This document shows positions 1 to 5,085 of a DNA stretch of 5,713 bases, piece by piece. How positions within the stretch are numbered: position 1 is the first letter of the stretch; the number at the start of each line of letters is the position of its first letter. Under the pieces are notes generated by a model that was not told the DNA's origin, did not search any database, and saw only the letters and a list, made by a program, of their open reading frames with translations. The stretch is from positions 1-5,713 of the forward strand of contig JAQWYU010000268.1 in NCBI GenBank assembly GCA_029253805.1. The letters run 5' to 3'. The translations under genes were made by a program, and so were the position numbers. This DNA comes from Flavobacteriaceae bacterium. GTDB taxonomy: Bacteria > Bacteroidota > Bacteroidia > Flavobacteriales > Flavobacteriaceae.

Positions 1-201
1 TTATTAGGTAATCATTTTTACACTTCAATATATTTGAACGCAGAAGAAAATCAATTAATAAGTATGGATGGTACAACATTTAATCTTTCTTCAGAAAATG
101 CTGAGGATTTAACTGATGAAGTCATCACGTTAATTAGTGGTATGTATTTTGGTAAAAAAGAATTTAATGCGTTTGAAGAACTAAATAAATCTAAACCATA
201 G
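1..201 (+). CDS. C-terminal part of an unrecognised protein (5' end outside window)
   Basis: Frame 1 is open from the first base to a TAG at 199-201, giving the last 66 residues of a protein whose start lies upstream. The fragment is acidic and mixed in composition, with a run reading ISMDGTTFNLSSENAEDLTD followed by a short amphipathic stretch and a Lys-rich tail. I recognise no catalytic motif, membrane segment or family signature. The general look (a beta strand reading, then a helix after an acidic loop) would suit a small cytosolic protein such as an immunity-type protein, but that is only an impression. The 3' end matters because a similar sequence, apparently decayed, recurs at about 1061-1140 followed by the same downstream spacer. 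The real gene end is well supported by an open frame with normal AT-rich codon use; the function is unknown. Confidence 0.7.
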   Translation, partial: LLGNHFYTSIYLNAEENQLISMDGTTFNLSSENAEDLTDEVITLISGMYFGKKEFNAFEELNKSKP

Positions 202-290
202 GCATATCCTTCTCTTTTCAGTTCAGCTATTTCTAAACCTCTTAATTAGGTTAAACACTTATTTCTTATATTTGAGTAAACTAACTTATT
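201..290 (+). repeat. Promoter-bearing spacer repeat, copy A
   Basis: This 90-base spacer starts at the stop codon of the upstream gene and ends at the next ATG. It aligns with copy B (1139-1227) over its full length with a single one-base gap; by hand count about 63 of 90 columns agree. Its central patch GTTCAGCTATTTCTAAA (221-237) recurs at 3600-3616 with one change, and more divergent relatives precede the genes at 2669 and 3154. The right end carries a TATATTTG promoter box. The repeat therefore looks like a duplicated promoter region rather than a mobile element; no transposase or terminal inverted repeats are visible. Confidence 0.6.
267..274 (+). promoter_or_regulatory. Bacteroidota -7 promoter box (TATATTTG) for the coiled-coil gene
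   Basis: TATATTTG matches the TAnnTTTG -7 consensus of the Bacteroidota housekeeping sigma factor exactly. It ends 16 bases before the ATG at 291, implying a very short leader of about ten bases and no Shine-Dalgarno sequence. A clear TTTG -33 element is missing; at the expected distance there is CTTAATTAGG instead (241-250), which is partly conserved in the sister spacers and may replace it. Confidence 0.55.
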
Positions 291-1064
291 ATGAAAAAAA
301 CACTTTTTGTTTTCTTTTTATTACCCTTTGCTTTTTCAGCTGATTTATTTGCTCAAGATTATATGAAATTGAGTAAAAAAAAGCTACGTATTGAACACCA
401 AAAAAAAATAGATTCATTAAATTTATTGAACGAGGAAGTAAATTTTTTAAGATCTCATAAGGCACAAATAGAATCTAATTTAGTAGATATAAAAAAAGCA
501 TTAATTGATAAGACAAACTTTATTAATATCACTAATCAAGAATTAGTTTTAATAAAAGACTCTCTTAGAACAAGTATTTCTAAAAGTGATATCTTATTCA
601 ACGCAAATCAAAAATTAAAGGATAGCCTTATTTTTAAAATTTTTCAAAATGATTCTTTACTTTTGACTATTGATAAAATTAAAAGTGAATTATTATTATC
701 AAGAGATTCAATAATAAGTATATCTAATTCATACAACAATTCTAAAGGGGTATCTCATTGGCGGCAAATAAGCAATTCTAAGTCTGAAATAAACGAGATG
801 GATGTTACAATTCAAAATAAACCATTAGAAGTTTCGATGTGTTCACCAGGACAAATATTATTTTTTTACGATAAAGCAGTTATAGATGGGGATAGATTAA
901 GATTAAAGAAAAGAGGTGATGTTATAATATTAACAGATTCTGTTGGTCAATCAATCCGATTTTTGACAAAAGGAGATGAAATGGTGCTTAAATATTATGA
1001 TAAAAAAGGAGATCTACAACTTACATCCACATTTAATAAAGTATCTGAGAACAGGTATAAATAA
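291..1064 (+). CDS. Secreted coiled-coil protein of unknown function
   Basis: The 257-residue product begins with a Sec signal peptide (Lys-Lys start, hydrophobic core at about 4-17, likely cleavage after A21 or Q22 in LFAQ|DY). Residues about 25-150 are rich in Lys, Glu, Asn, Ser and Leu with regular hydrophobic spacing and no proline, typical of a long alpha-helical coiled coil. The repeated pattern DSL (41-43, 90-92, 111-113, 121-123) suggests a periodic helix. After a linker at about 150-175, residues 175-257 form a small domain of alternating strands, with one Cys (C184) and a Lys/Asp-rich end (YYDKKGDLQLTSTF). I recognise no enzyme motif. A periplasmic or surface spacer that oligomerises through the helix is plausible. 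The start is supported by the signal peptide and by a TATATTTG box 16 bases upstream. It has its own promoter and is separated from the next gene by 332 bases. Confidence 0.85.
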   Translation: MKKTLFVFFLLPFAFSADLFAQDYMKLSKKKLRIEHQKKIDSLNLLNEEVNFLRSHKAQIESNLVDIKKALIDKTNFINITNQELVLIKDSLRTSISKSDILFNANQKLKDSLIFKIFQNDSLLLTIDKIKSELLLSRDSIISISNSYNNSKGVSHWRQISNSKSEINEMDVTIQNKPLEVSMCSPGQILFFYDKAVIDGDRLRLKKRGDVIILTDSVGQSIRFLTKGDEMVLKYYDKKGDLQLTSTFNKVSENRYK

Positions 1065-1132
1065 AAATCTATTTAACTAATATCACTATAGCTTCAATGT
1101 GTTTCGATGGTAAAAAAGAGGCTAAAACTTAA
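1061..1132 (+). pseudogene. Probable decayed copy of the 3' end of the gene at 1-201
   Basis: Just after the coiled-coil gene, a short open stretch ends at TAA (1130-1132) and reads ITIASMCFDGKKEAKT. This resembles ITLISGMYFGKKEFN near the end of the protein encoded at 1-201. At the DNA level both share ATTTAACT, then ATCAC, ATGTRTTT and GGTAAAAAAGA in the same order, and both are followed within a few bases of the stop by TAGGCATATC and the spacer repeat. No start codon or N-terminal part is present, so this is read as a leftover of a segmental duplication covering a gene end plus its downstream promoter. The match is short and AT-rich, so a chance resemblance of the coding part alone is possible; the shared order and the following spacer argue against it. 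Confidence 0.35.
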
Positions 1133-1138
1133 GCCGTA

Positions 1139-1227
1139 GGCATATCTTTCCCCTTTAATTTAGCTATGTGTAAATCCCTTAAATAAGTTTCATCCATTTT
1201 TATTGTATTTGAGTATATTTGCCCATA
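1139..1227 (+). repeat. Promoter-bearing spacer repeat, copy B
   Basis: Copy B of the spacer found at 201-290, 89 bases long against 90, with about 70% of positions shared and one single-base gap. GGCATATC at its left end and GTATTTGAGTA near its right end are identical in both copies. It lies in the 332-base stretch between the coiled-coil gene and the small membrane protein gene. The rest of that stretch holds the decayed gene end to its left and one doubtful 46-codon ORF to its right. Confidence 0.6.
1204..1221 (+). promoter_or_regulatory. Double -7 promoter box (TGTATTTG and TATATTTG)
   Basis: Two overlapping-range candidates lie ten bases apart: TGTATTTG (1204-1211), which aligns with the -7 box of spacer copy A, and a perfect TATATTTG (1214-1221). 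The second ends only six bases before the ATG at 1228, so a transcript from it would be almost leaderless for that ORF. Either could also supply the small membrane protein gene from 1397 onward, which has no good promoter box of its own. Confidence 0.4.
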
Positions 1228-1368
1228 ATGAAAAAGGTTATCATTATGGCATATGGAAGAGTTATAATGGTAAATTGTCATAATAAAGTTACTATGATGA
1301 GGGTGGATTCGATAACTAATACTCCCCAACTTGAATTTACTAATAAATTTTTTTTAAGTAATTACTGA
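1228..1368 (+). CDS. Doubtful small ORF, 46 residues
   Basis: An ATG directly behind the spacer-B promoter opens 46 codons starting MKKVIIMAYGRVIMVNCHNK and ending at TGA (1366-1368). The position relative to the repeated promoter is the same as that of the real start codons behind the sister spacers. The product, however, is not a convincing signal peptide (the hydrophobic stretch is broken by Gly, Arg, Asn and His) and shows no known motif. It could be a genuine small peptide, or what remains after the original gene behind this promoter was lost. It lies 28 bases upstream of the earliest start of the next gene, so the two may share a transcript. Confidence 0.2.
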   Translation: MKKVIIMAYGRVIMVNCHNKVTMMRVDSITNTPQLEFTNKFFLSNY

Positions 1369-1396
1369 TACAGAATTTATTAATAATTCTTTTGTA

Positions 1397-1594
1397 ATGT
1401 ACTTTTATATTTATCTCGATTATATGAAAATGACAAAAAAGGTATCTGACTTAATTTTTATTATTCTTTCAGCTTCAATATTAATAACATTTTCAGAGTG
1501 TGATTTTTTGGAAAAGAATATAGCTTTTTCGTTCATTCCTGTTTTAATTGCTTATTATTTAGGACAATATTCTCAGAATAAGTTCAAGAAATAA
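1397..1594 (+). CDS. Small two-helix inner-membrane protein of unknown function
   Basis: The ORF encodes up to 65 residues with two hydrophobic segments, about 18-33 (LIFIILSASILITF) and 43-57 (AFSFIPVLIAYYLG), joined by a short acidic loop (SECDFLEKN) and ending in a basic tail (QNKFKK). This is a compact helical hairpin for the inner membrane. The start is uncertain. The first ATG is at 1397, but those at 1424 (MKMTKK) and 1430 (MTKK) give a more typical basic N-terminus directly before the first helix; I favour 1424 or 1430. No family is recognised. Toxin-like small membrane proteins and minor subunits have this shape too, so no role can be given. Its promoter is probably the one at 1204-1221, as no TAnnTTTG box is seen closer to it. 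Confidence 0.5.
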   Translation: MYFYIYLDYMKMTKKVSDLIFIILSASILITFSECDFLEKNIAFSFIPVLIAYYLGQYSQNKFKK

Positions 1595-1742
1595 TTAAAA
1601 AATACTGCCTAAAAGTTTGGGCTTATTAAACTTTGGGTCACAGATTATTCTTATAAATAATTTTTTAGTTCGAGCAACTTTTTTATTGTAGGTTTAAAAT
1701 AGATTTAAAATGAAGAAACCAAACTGTCAAACTTAATTTAAA

Positions 1743-2606
1743 ATGAAACATATTACAACATACATACTGATCATATTATCGATACAATTGTTCGCACAAA
1801 AGAAACACCCACGAGTAGAACAAATCGTTGTTCAAGACAAAATATTTAATGGACGAATTGACAAATATCCGATAACGATTTACTTGAAATATAAACAGTT
1901 TTCAAACTATCATTTCGGAGTATACTCTGTTCAGGGATGGTATTATTACGATAAAGTGAAAACTAAAATTCCTCTTACTGGTCTTTACAACTATCCGAAT
2001 CTGACACTTTACCACTTTAATGACACAGACAAAAATAATGAATTATTAAACTTTAGGGAGATGAAAGATAATCATTGGGATGATATGGAATATTATGAAA
2101 ACCTAAAAGACTACAAGGAAAAGTTTGTATTAAGTGATAACCAAAATTATTGGTTAAATGGAAGTGAAAGCCTTGAAGTCAAATTATTTCAAGAGGATTT
2201 GTCAATTGAGAAAGTAAATGAATATTTACTCCTAGATTCAACCACAGCTTTTGACCTTCACAATTTTGGTGATTGGACATGGAACTTTGAAATCACTGCA
2301 TATAAAAACAATAAATTCATTCTCCAGTATGAGCATAGTTCACGGCTTTATGCTATGGGGCAATGCGGTGCCGGAACCGAAAAAGGATTTTTTGAACTTG
2401 AATTTAATAGTGATAATAAACTAATTCAATATCAAAAATTTGTAATTGGAAGTTGTAATAGTTCGATTTCAAATGAAGAAAAAGTTAAATTAAACAGCCA
2501 AATTATAATTTACCATTGCTACGATTATAAAAATAAAAAAACATATACTTTGACTGTGGATACAGGAAAACTTAAAATAGAAAAGGAAGAAAATAACCAA
2601 ACCTAG
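1743..2606 (+). CDS. Secreted protein of unknown function, 287 residues
   Basis: A clear Sec signal peptide (hydrophobic core at about 5-17, likely cleavage after FAQ at 17-19) starts the protein. The mature part begins with a strand-rich section: FNGRIDKYPITIYLKY (35-50) followed by GVYSVQGWYYYDKVKTKIPL (59-78). This is a G-x-I-x-x-x-P-I-x-x-x-L / G-x-Y-x-Y-x-K layout that I associate with uncharacterised beta-sheet proteins of Bacteroidota. The middle (about 95-165) is charged and Tyr/Asp rich. The C-terminal third has a conserved-looking MGQCGAGTEKGFFELEF segment (205-221) and further Cys residues at 238 and 259; C208 and C238 could form a disulfide after export. No catalytic residues can be named. 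The signal peptide fixes the start. The gene lies outside the spacer-repeat pattern on its 5' side, but its 3' flank runs straight into a copy of that repeat. Confidence 0.85.
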   Translation: MKHITTYILIILSIQLFAQKKHPRVEQIVVQDKIFNGRIDKYPITIYLKYKQFSNYHFGVYSVQGWYYYDKVKTKIPLTGLYNYPNLTLYHFNDTDKNNELLNFREMKDNHWDDMEYYENLKDYKEKFVLSDNQNYWLNGSESLEVKLFQEDLSIEKVNEYLLLDSTTAFDLHNFGDWTWNFEITAYKNNKFILQYEHSSRLYAMGQCGAGTEKGFFELEFNSDNKLIQYQKFVIGSCNSSISNEEKVKLNSQIIIYHCYDYKNKKTYTLTVDTGKLKIEKEENNQT

Positions 2607-2668
2607 CTACCTTAGCCCCTTAAAAAAGTATATCTTATATTTATTATATTTAAGAAAACTAAATTCTC
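2603..2668 (+). repeat. Promoter-bearing spacer repeat, divergent copy C
   Basis: From TAGCTACCTTAGCCCCTTAA at the stop codon of the upstream gene to the next ATG, this spacer lines up with TCAGCTATTTCTAAACCTC onward of copy A. The distance from this patch to the promoter box is 43 bases, against 44 in copies A and B. The end reads ATATTTAAGAAAACTAAATT against ATATTTGAGTAAACTAACTT in copy A. It lacks the GGCATATC left end of A and B. Divergence is high, so homology rests on the conserved order and spacing. Confidence 0.4.
2635..2652 (+). promoter_or_regulatory. Tandem near-consensus -7 boxes (TTATATTTA twice)
   Basis: TTATATTTA is repeated exactly twice in tandem. The right copy contains TATATTTA (2645-2652), one base from TAnnTTTG, and ends 16 bases before the ATG at 2669, the same spacing as in front of the genes at 291 and 3154 (16 and 17 bases). 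The duplicated box could offer two start sites. Confidence 0.4.
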
Positions 2669-3031
2669 ATGAAGAATCGTACAGTACTGTCCATAATTAT
2701 TATTTTTTCTTTATGTAGCTGCCTTCCTACAACTATTAATAAATCTTTGTATGCTAAAAGTGAAAATGCTAAGAAATTAATATTGTCAAAGTATGGCGAC
2801 CCTTCAACGGTTAAAAATCAAGCAGACCAGGAAAAATGGAAATATGACTATATTAGTCCGTATAAGAGCAATAGAACCGTTATTTTTGACAAAAATGGTA
2901 AAATCATACAGAATAAGAAACACTACAAGAGTTTCCATATGCTTACAGGGCTCAATAAATACTCTTATATCTTAATAGGGGTTATATTGGCTTTAGGTCT
3001 TATCGTTGGTCCTATGCCTGCATTACTTTAG
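2669..3031 (+). CDS. Lipoprotein with BamE/SmpA-like features and a C-terminal membrane segment
   Basis: The 120-residue product has a lipoprotein-type signal peptide: a hydrophobic core at 6-15 followed by a Cys-containing lipobox (L15-C16-S17-C18), with C18 the likely lipidated residue. Residues about 34-82 read SENAKKLILSKYGDPSTVKN, then WKYDYIS and VIFDKNGKI. This matches the layout of the SmpA/OmlA/BamE fold (helix, 'hGxP' turn, W-x-Y strand, FDxxGxV hairpin). Such proteins are small outer-membrane lipoproteins, some of them parts of the BAM machinery, but many Bacteroidota lipoproteins borrow the fold, so a BAM role is not claimed. Unusually, residues about 98-116 (YSYILIGVILALGLIVGP) form an added hydrophobic segment, and the last ten codons lie in the left arm of a long perfect inverted repeat. 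Own promoter upstream. Confidence 0.75.
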   Translation: MKNRTVLSIIIIFSLCSCLPTTINKSLYAKSENAKKLILSKYGDPSTVKNQADQEKWKYDYISPYKSNRTVIFDKNGKIIQNKKHYKSFHMLTGLNKYSYILIGVILALGLIVGPMPALL

Positions 3032-3069
3032 AAAGATGCTAAGTAATGCAGGCATAGGACCAACGATAA
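3000..3069. repeat. Perfect 29-bp inverted repeat across the stop codon of the lipoprotein gene
   Basis: Bases 3000-3028 are the exact reverse complement of 3041-3069, with a 12-base loop (TAGAAAGATGCT) whose first three bases are the gene's stop codon. The left arm encodes the last residues IVGPMPALL. The transcript would form a 29-bp hairpin. It could act as a terminator or an mRNA 3'-end stabiliser, but no clean U run follows the stem (ACGTATTTTCTTCTTC), the stem is much longer than usual, and it sits inside the coding region. A recent fold-back duplication of the gene end would give exactly this structure. The pairing itself is certain; the function is open. Confidence 0.9.
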
Positions 3070-3080
3070 ACGTATTTTCT

Positions 3081-3153
3081 TCTTCAAATTTAACCAATTC
3101 TAAAACACTTAGATAAACTAACTTTAGTTATATTTGAATTAACTTAATTATCT
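3081..3153 (+). repeat. Promoter-bearing spacer repeat, divergent copy D
   Basis: Between the inverted repeat and the ATG at 3154, the sequence AATTCTAAAACACTTAGATA parallels ATTTCTAAACCTCTTAATTA of copy A and is followed by TTATATTTGAATTAACTTAA against TTATATTTGAGTAAACTAAC. The distance from TTCTAAA to TTTG is about five bases shorter than in A and B. It is a weaker relative of the A/B pair, recognised by the same order of parts. Confidence 0.4.
3129..3136 (+). promoter_or_regulatory. Bacteroidota -7 promoter box (TATATTTG) for the gene at 3154
   Basis: An exact TAnnTTTG box lying 17 bases before the ATG, in the same context (TTATATTTGA) as the box before the coiled-coil gene. The usual TTTG -33 element is not evident; CACTTAG (3106-3112) lies near the expected distance. 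Confidence 0.55.
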
Positions 3154-3555
3154 ATGAAAAAGATACTACTAACACTCACTTTACTTGCTTCTTTAAATTC
3201 TTTTGGGCAAGTAATTGAAAGCTTTAAAAAGAAAACATCAAGCAACGCCAAAGTGCGGACTTTAATTCTAGATATCCTAAGGGCTTCTTTGTACAAAGAT
3301 TACAAACAGGAATTTATTTTTGTTGTGAATACGCTTAATGTCTCCAATCAATATGCTTGGTTCGAAGGGACTGCTATTAGAAAAGACCGAAGAGAGGTTG
3401 AAACCGATGATTATGACGATTGTTGCCACGTGGAGGGACTTTTAAAGAGAAGTTATGGCAAATGGTATATTGTTGAGCTTGAAGCTTTTTCGACTGATAT
3501 TTGGTATGAAGGGATATGGAATGATTATAATATCCCTAAGGCATTATTTAGTTGA
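3154..3555 (+). CDS. Secreted protein of an uncharacterised family (133 residues)
   Basis: Sec signal peptide with Lys-Lys start and likely cleavage after FGQ (17-19). The mature domain matches a layout I know from uncharacterised small secreted proteins in several phyla: an R-x-x-I-L-D-x-L-R helix (RTLILDILRASL, 35-46), then F-x-V-x-x-L-x-V with an Ala-Trp/Phe strand (FIFVVNTLNVSNQYAWFEGT, 54-73), an acidic Asp-rich loop (DDYDDC, 85-90), V-x-x-L-L-x-R-x-x-G-x-W-x-V (93-107), and a C-terminal T-D-x-x-W/Y...W-x-x-x-x-x-x-P-x-x-L-F segment (114-132). The mature length of about 114 residues is that of a complete single domain. The biochemical role of the family is not known to me. C90-C91 in the acidic loop is a feature I do not expect from relatives and may be a local trait. 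Own TATATTTG promoter; followed by an 84-base spacer before the phosphatase-like gene. Confidence 0.85.
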   Translation: MKKILLTLTLLASLNSFGQVIESFKKKTSSNAKVRTLILDILRASLYKDYKQEFIFVVNTLNVSNQYAWFEGTAIRKDRREVETDDYDDCCHVEGLLKRSYGKWYIVELEAFSTDIWYEGIWNDYNIPKALFS

Positions 3556-3599
3556 CGATACCGATAGTCTTCTCACTATTAATAATTTCAAATTTTTCT

Positions 3600-3616
3600 G
3601 TTCAGCTACTTCTAAA
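3600..3616 (+). repeat. Spacer-repeat fragment E upstream of the phosphatase-like gene
   Basis: GTTCAGCTACTTCTAAA matches 221-237 of spacer copy A with a single T/C change (16 of 17). The downstream part of the repeat is shortened: only about 23 bases separate it from the ATG at 3640, against 53 in copy A. A poor -7-like TAACTTTA (3622-3629) follows. This suggests the phosphatase-like/CotH operon is transcribed from a truncated member of the same promoter family, or by read-through from 3154. Confidence 0.45.
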
Positions 3617-3639
3617 AATTATAACTTTACAAATAAAAC

Positions 3640-5085
3640 ATGCTAAGCAACTTAAAAAAAACGATTCTCTTTTTTCTTATTCTTTTCATTAAAACTTCTT
3701 ATTCTCAGAACAAATATGAAAGTGTTTTAGATAAAGTTGAGCACTACAAAAACCTATTCGATTTGAATTGTGCTAAAGAAAAGGCCACTGATAATAGGGG
3801 GAATGGAAACCCTGATTTATATGGGACAAGAAACTTCAGAACTATCCTTCACGGTGTGGCATATAGGGGAGGTGGTAACAACTATTATCACACAACAAAC
3901 AAAAGGAGTAATAAAAACCCTTTGCCTAATGACGGGTTAGAGAACTTGGCAAAACTAAGTTTTGACTCGGCGGTATACCTTTACAATGTTAACTTCGACT
4001 CCGCACCAAGAAAAACAGAGTCAACTAACGGAAATATTCTTGATTATTATCAAATTGGTGGTAACAATAAAAAAGAAGTTCGAACATTGCTTGAGATGAC
4101 GTACGAATCAATTAAAAAAGCAAATAAAGGACCGCTATATTTACATTGTTGGAACGGATGGCATCAATCTGGATATGTTTCAGCTCTACTTTTAAGGCAA
4201 TTTTGTGGTCTTTCTTCGAATCAAGGTGTTGATTATTGGAAAAAAAATACTGACACTTGGAACAATGGTTATGACAGAATTAAAACAGCTATAAGAGACT
4301 TCGTTCCTTATTCAGATTTAATCATCTCTGCTGAAACAAAGAAAGCTATTTGCCCATGTATTGATGGGCCCGCCAAAGAAATTAAGATGGAATTAAGCGA
4401 AAAAGAAAAGCTTAAAAGCACTCTTTTGACTAAGGTTCCATTTGCAAGAAACTCAACCGATATCTCTCCTGGAGCTTTAACGGCAATAGATGAGTACATT
4501 CTATTACTTAAAAGTAAATCTTTTTTAGATGTAGAAATCGGGGGTCACACTTCGTCTAGAGGTACTGATGCATACAATCAAACTATTTCCGAAAAAAGAG
4601 CAAAAATTGTGTACGGCTATCTTTTAAAAGAAGGTATTGAAGCTGAAAGATTAACATTTAAAGGATATGGTGAGAGTAAATTGTTGGATTTAGAAAATAA
4701 CAAAAATGCAAATGACAGAAATAGGCGTATTGAGTTTAAAGTGACTGGAATTAATCTAGAAATTCAGTTTCAAAAAAACCAATATGAGGTCCCTAAAGAG
4801 TCAATTGAACAGCTTCTTTTTATTGTAGAATTATTAAATGCTAATTCTGAGCATAAAATAAATGTGGAAGGGCATACAGACTCCTCGGGTGACGTGAACT
4901 TTAACCAAAACCTTTCTAACTTAAGAGCAAAATCTGTTTATGAATTTATTACTAAACGGGGGGTAAACAAAGAAAGGGTTTCTTATGCAGGCTTTGGAAT
5001 TTCTCAGCCAAGATATTCTAATGAAACTGTTGAAGGAAGAAATAAAAATAGACGAATAGAACTTAAATTAAGCCTAGATAAATGA
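3640..5085 (+). CDS. Phosphatase-like domain fused to two OmpA domains, exported
   Basis: The 481-residue protein starts with a signal peptide (hydrophobic core at about 8-19, cleavage near SYSQ 20-23). Residues about 50-230 resemble a tyrosine/dual-specificity phosphatase: NFRTILHGVAYRGG (65-78) corresponds to the 'NFR-V-G-x-YR' opening of secreted DSP-like enzymes, and LHCWNGWHQSG (168-178) to the Cys loop. The nucleophile C170 is present, but the invariant Arg of CX5R is Gln (Q176), so activity is doubtful or uses another residue. A Cys pair (C238, C240) ends this region. OmpA domain 1 spans about 262-367 and domain 2 about 372-479. Both keep the NRRIE ending, but domain 1 has Ser (S305) where the peptidoglycan-binding Asp belongs, while domain 2 has both D414 and R429. 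OmpA domains should tether it to peptidoglycan in the periplasm. No beta-barrel is present. The ATG at 3640 is set by the signal peptide; the stop overlaps the next gene's start (ATGA), implying coupled translation. Confidence 0.85.
   Translation: MLSNLKKTILFFLILFIKTSYSQNKYESVLDKVEHYKNLFDLNCAKEKATDNRGNGNPDLYGTRNFRTILHGVAYRGGGNNYYHTTNKRSNKNPLPNDGLENLAKLSFDSAVYLYNVNFDSAPRKTESTNGNILDYYQIGGNNKKEVRTLLEMTYESIKKANKGPLYLHCWNGWHQSGYVSALLLRQFCGLSSNQGVDYWKKNTDTWNNGYDRIKTAIRDFVPYSDLIISAETKKAICPCIDGPAKEIKMELSEKEKLKSTLLTKVPFARNSTDISPGALTAIDEYILLLKSKSFLDVEIGGHTSSRGTDAYNQTISEKRAKIVYGYLLKEGIEAERLTFKGYGESKLLDLENNKNANDRNRRIEFKVTGINLEIQFQKNQYEVPKESIEQLLFIVELLNANSEHKINVEGHTDSSGDVNFNQNLSNLRAKSVYEFITKRGVNKERVSYAGFGISQPRYSNETVEGRNKNRRIELKLSLDK

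Noticed and set aside
1129..1329. 66-codon ORF on the minus strand
   Set aside because: It runs antisense through spacer repeat B and its promoter boxes, and its His/Tyr-rich product has no motif; the spacer's similarity to 201-290 explains the sequence better.
1612..1634. Possible terminator hairpin after the small membrane protein gene (AAAGTTT/AAACTTT)
   Set aside because: Only seven pairs, six of them A-T, with a nine-base loop and no U run directly after it; such a match is expected by chance in AT-rich DNA.
2793..2975. 60-codon ORF on the plus strand
   Set aside because: It lies wholly inside the lipoprotein gene in another frame, and its basic, motif-free product looks like a shadow.
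200..3069. Integron-type attC sites between cassettes
   Set aside because: The spacer repeats lack paired GTTRRRY/RYYYAAC core sites and imperfect-palindrome structure, and the long palindrome is perfect rather than bulged; no integrase is in the window.
3563..3580. Weak hairpin GATAGT/ACTATT after the gene at 3154
   Set aside because: Five pairs plus a G-T wobble with no clear U tract; too weak to call a terminator.
3455..3646. 63-codon ORF bridging the genes at 3154 and 3640
   Set aside because: It is a shifted frame of the end of the secreted-protein gene and then runs through the spacer; the true gene has a signal peptide and a complete domain.
4308..4499. 63-codon ORF on the minus strand
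   Set aside because: Antisense to the linker and first OmpA domain of the phosphatase-like gene, without start signals or recognisable product.
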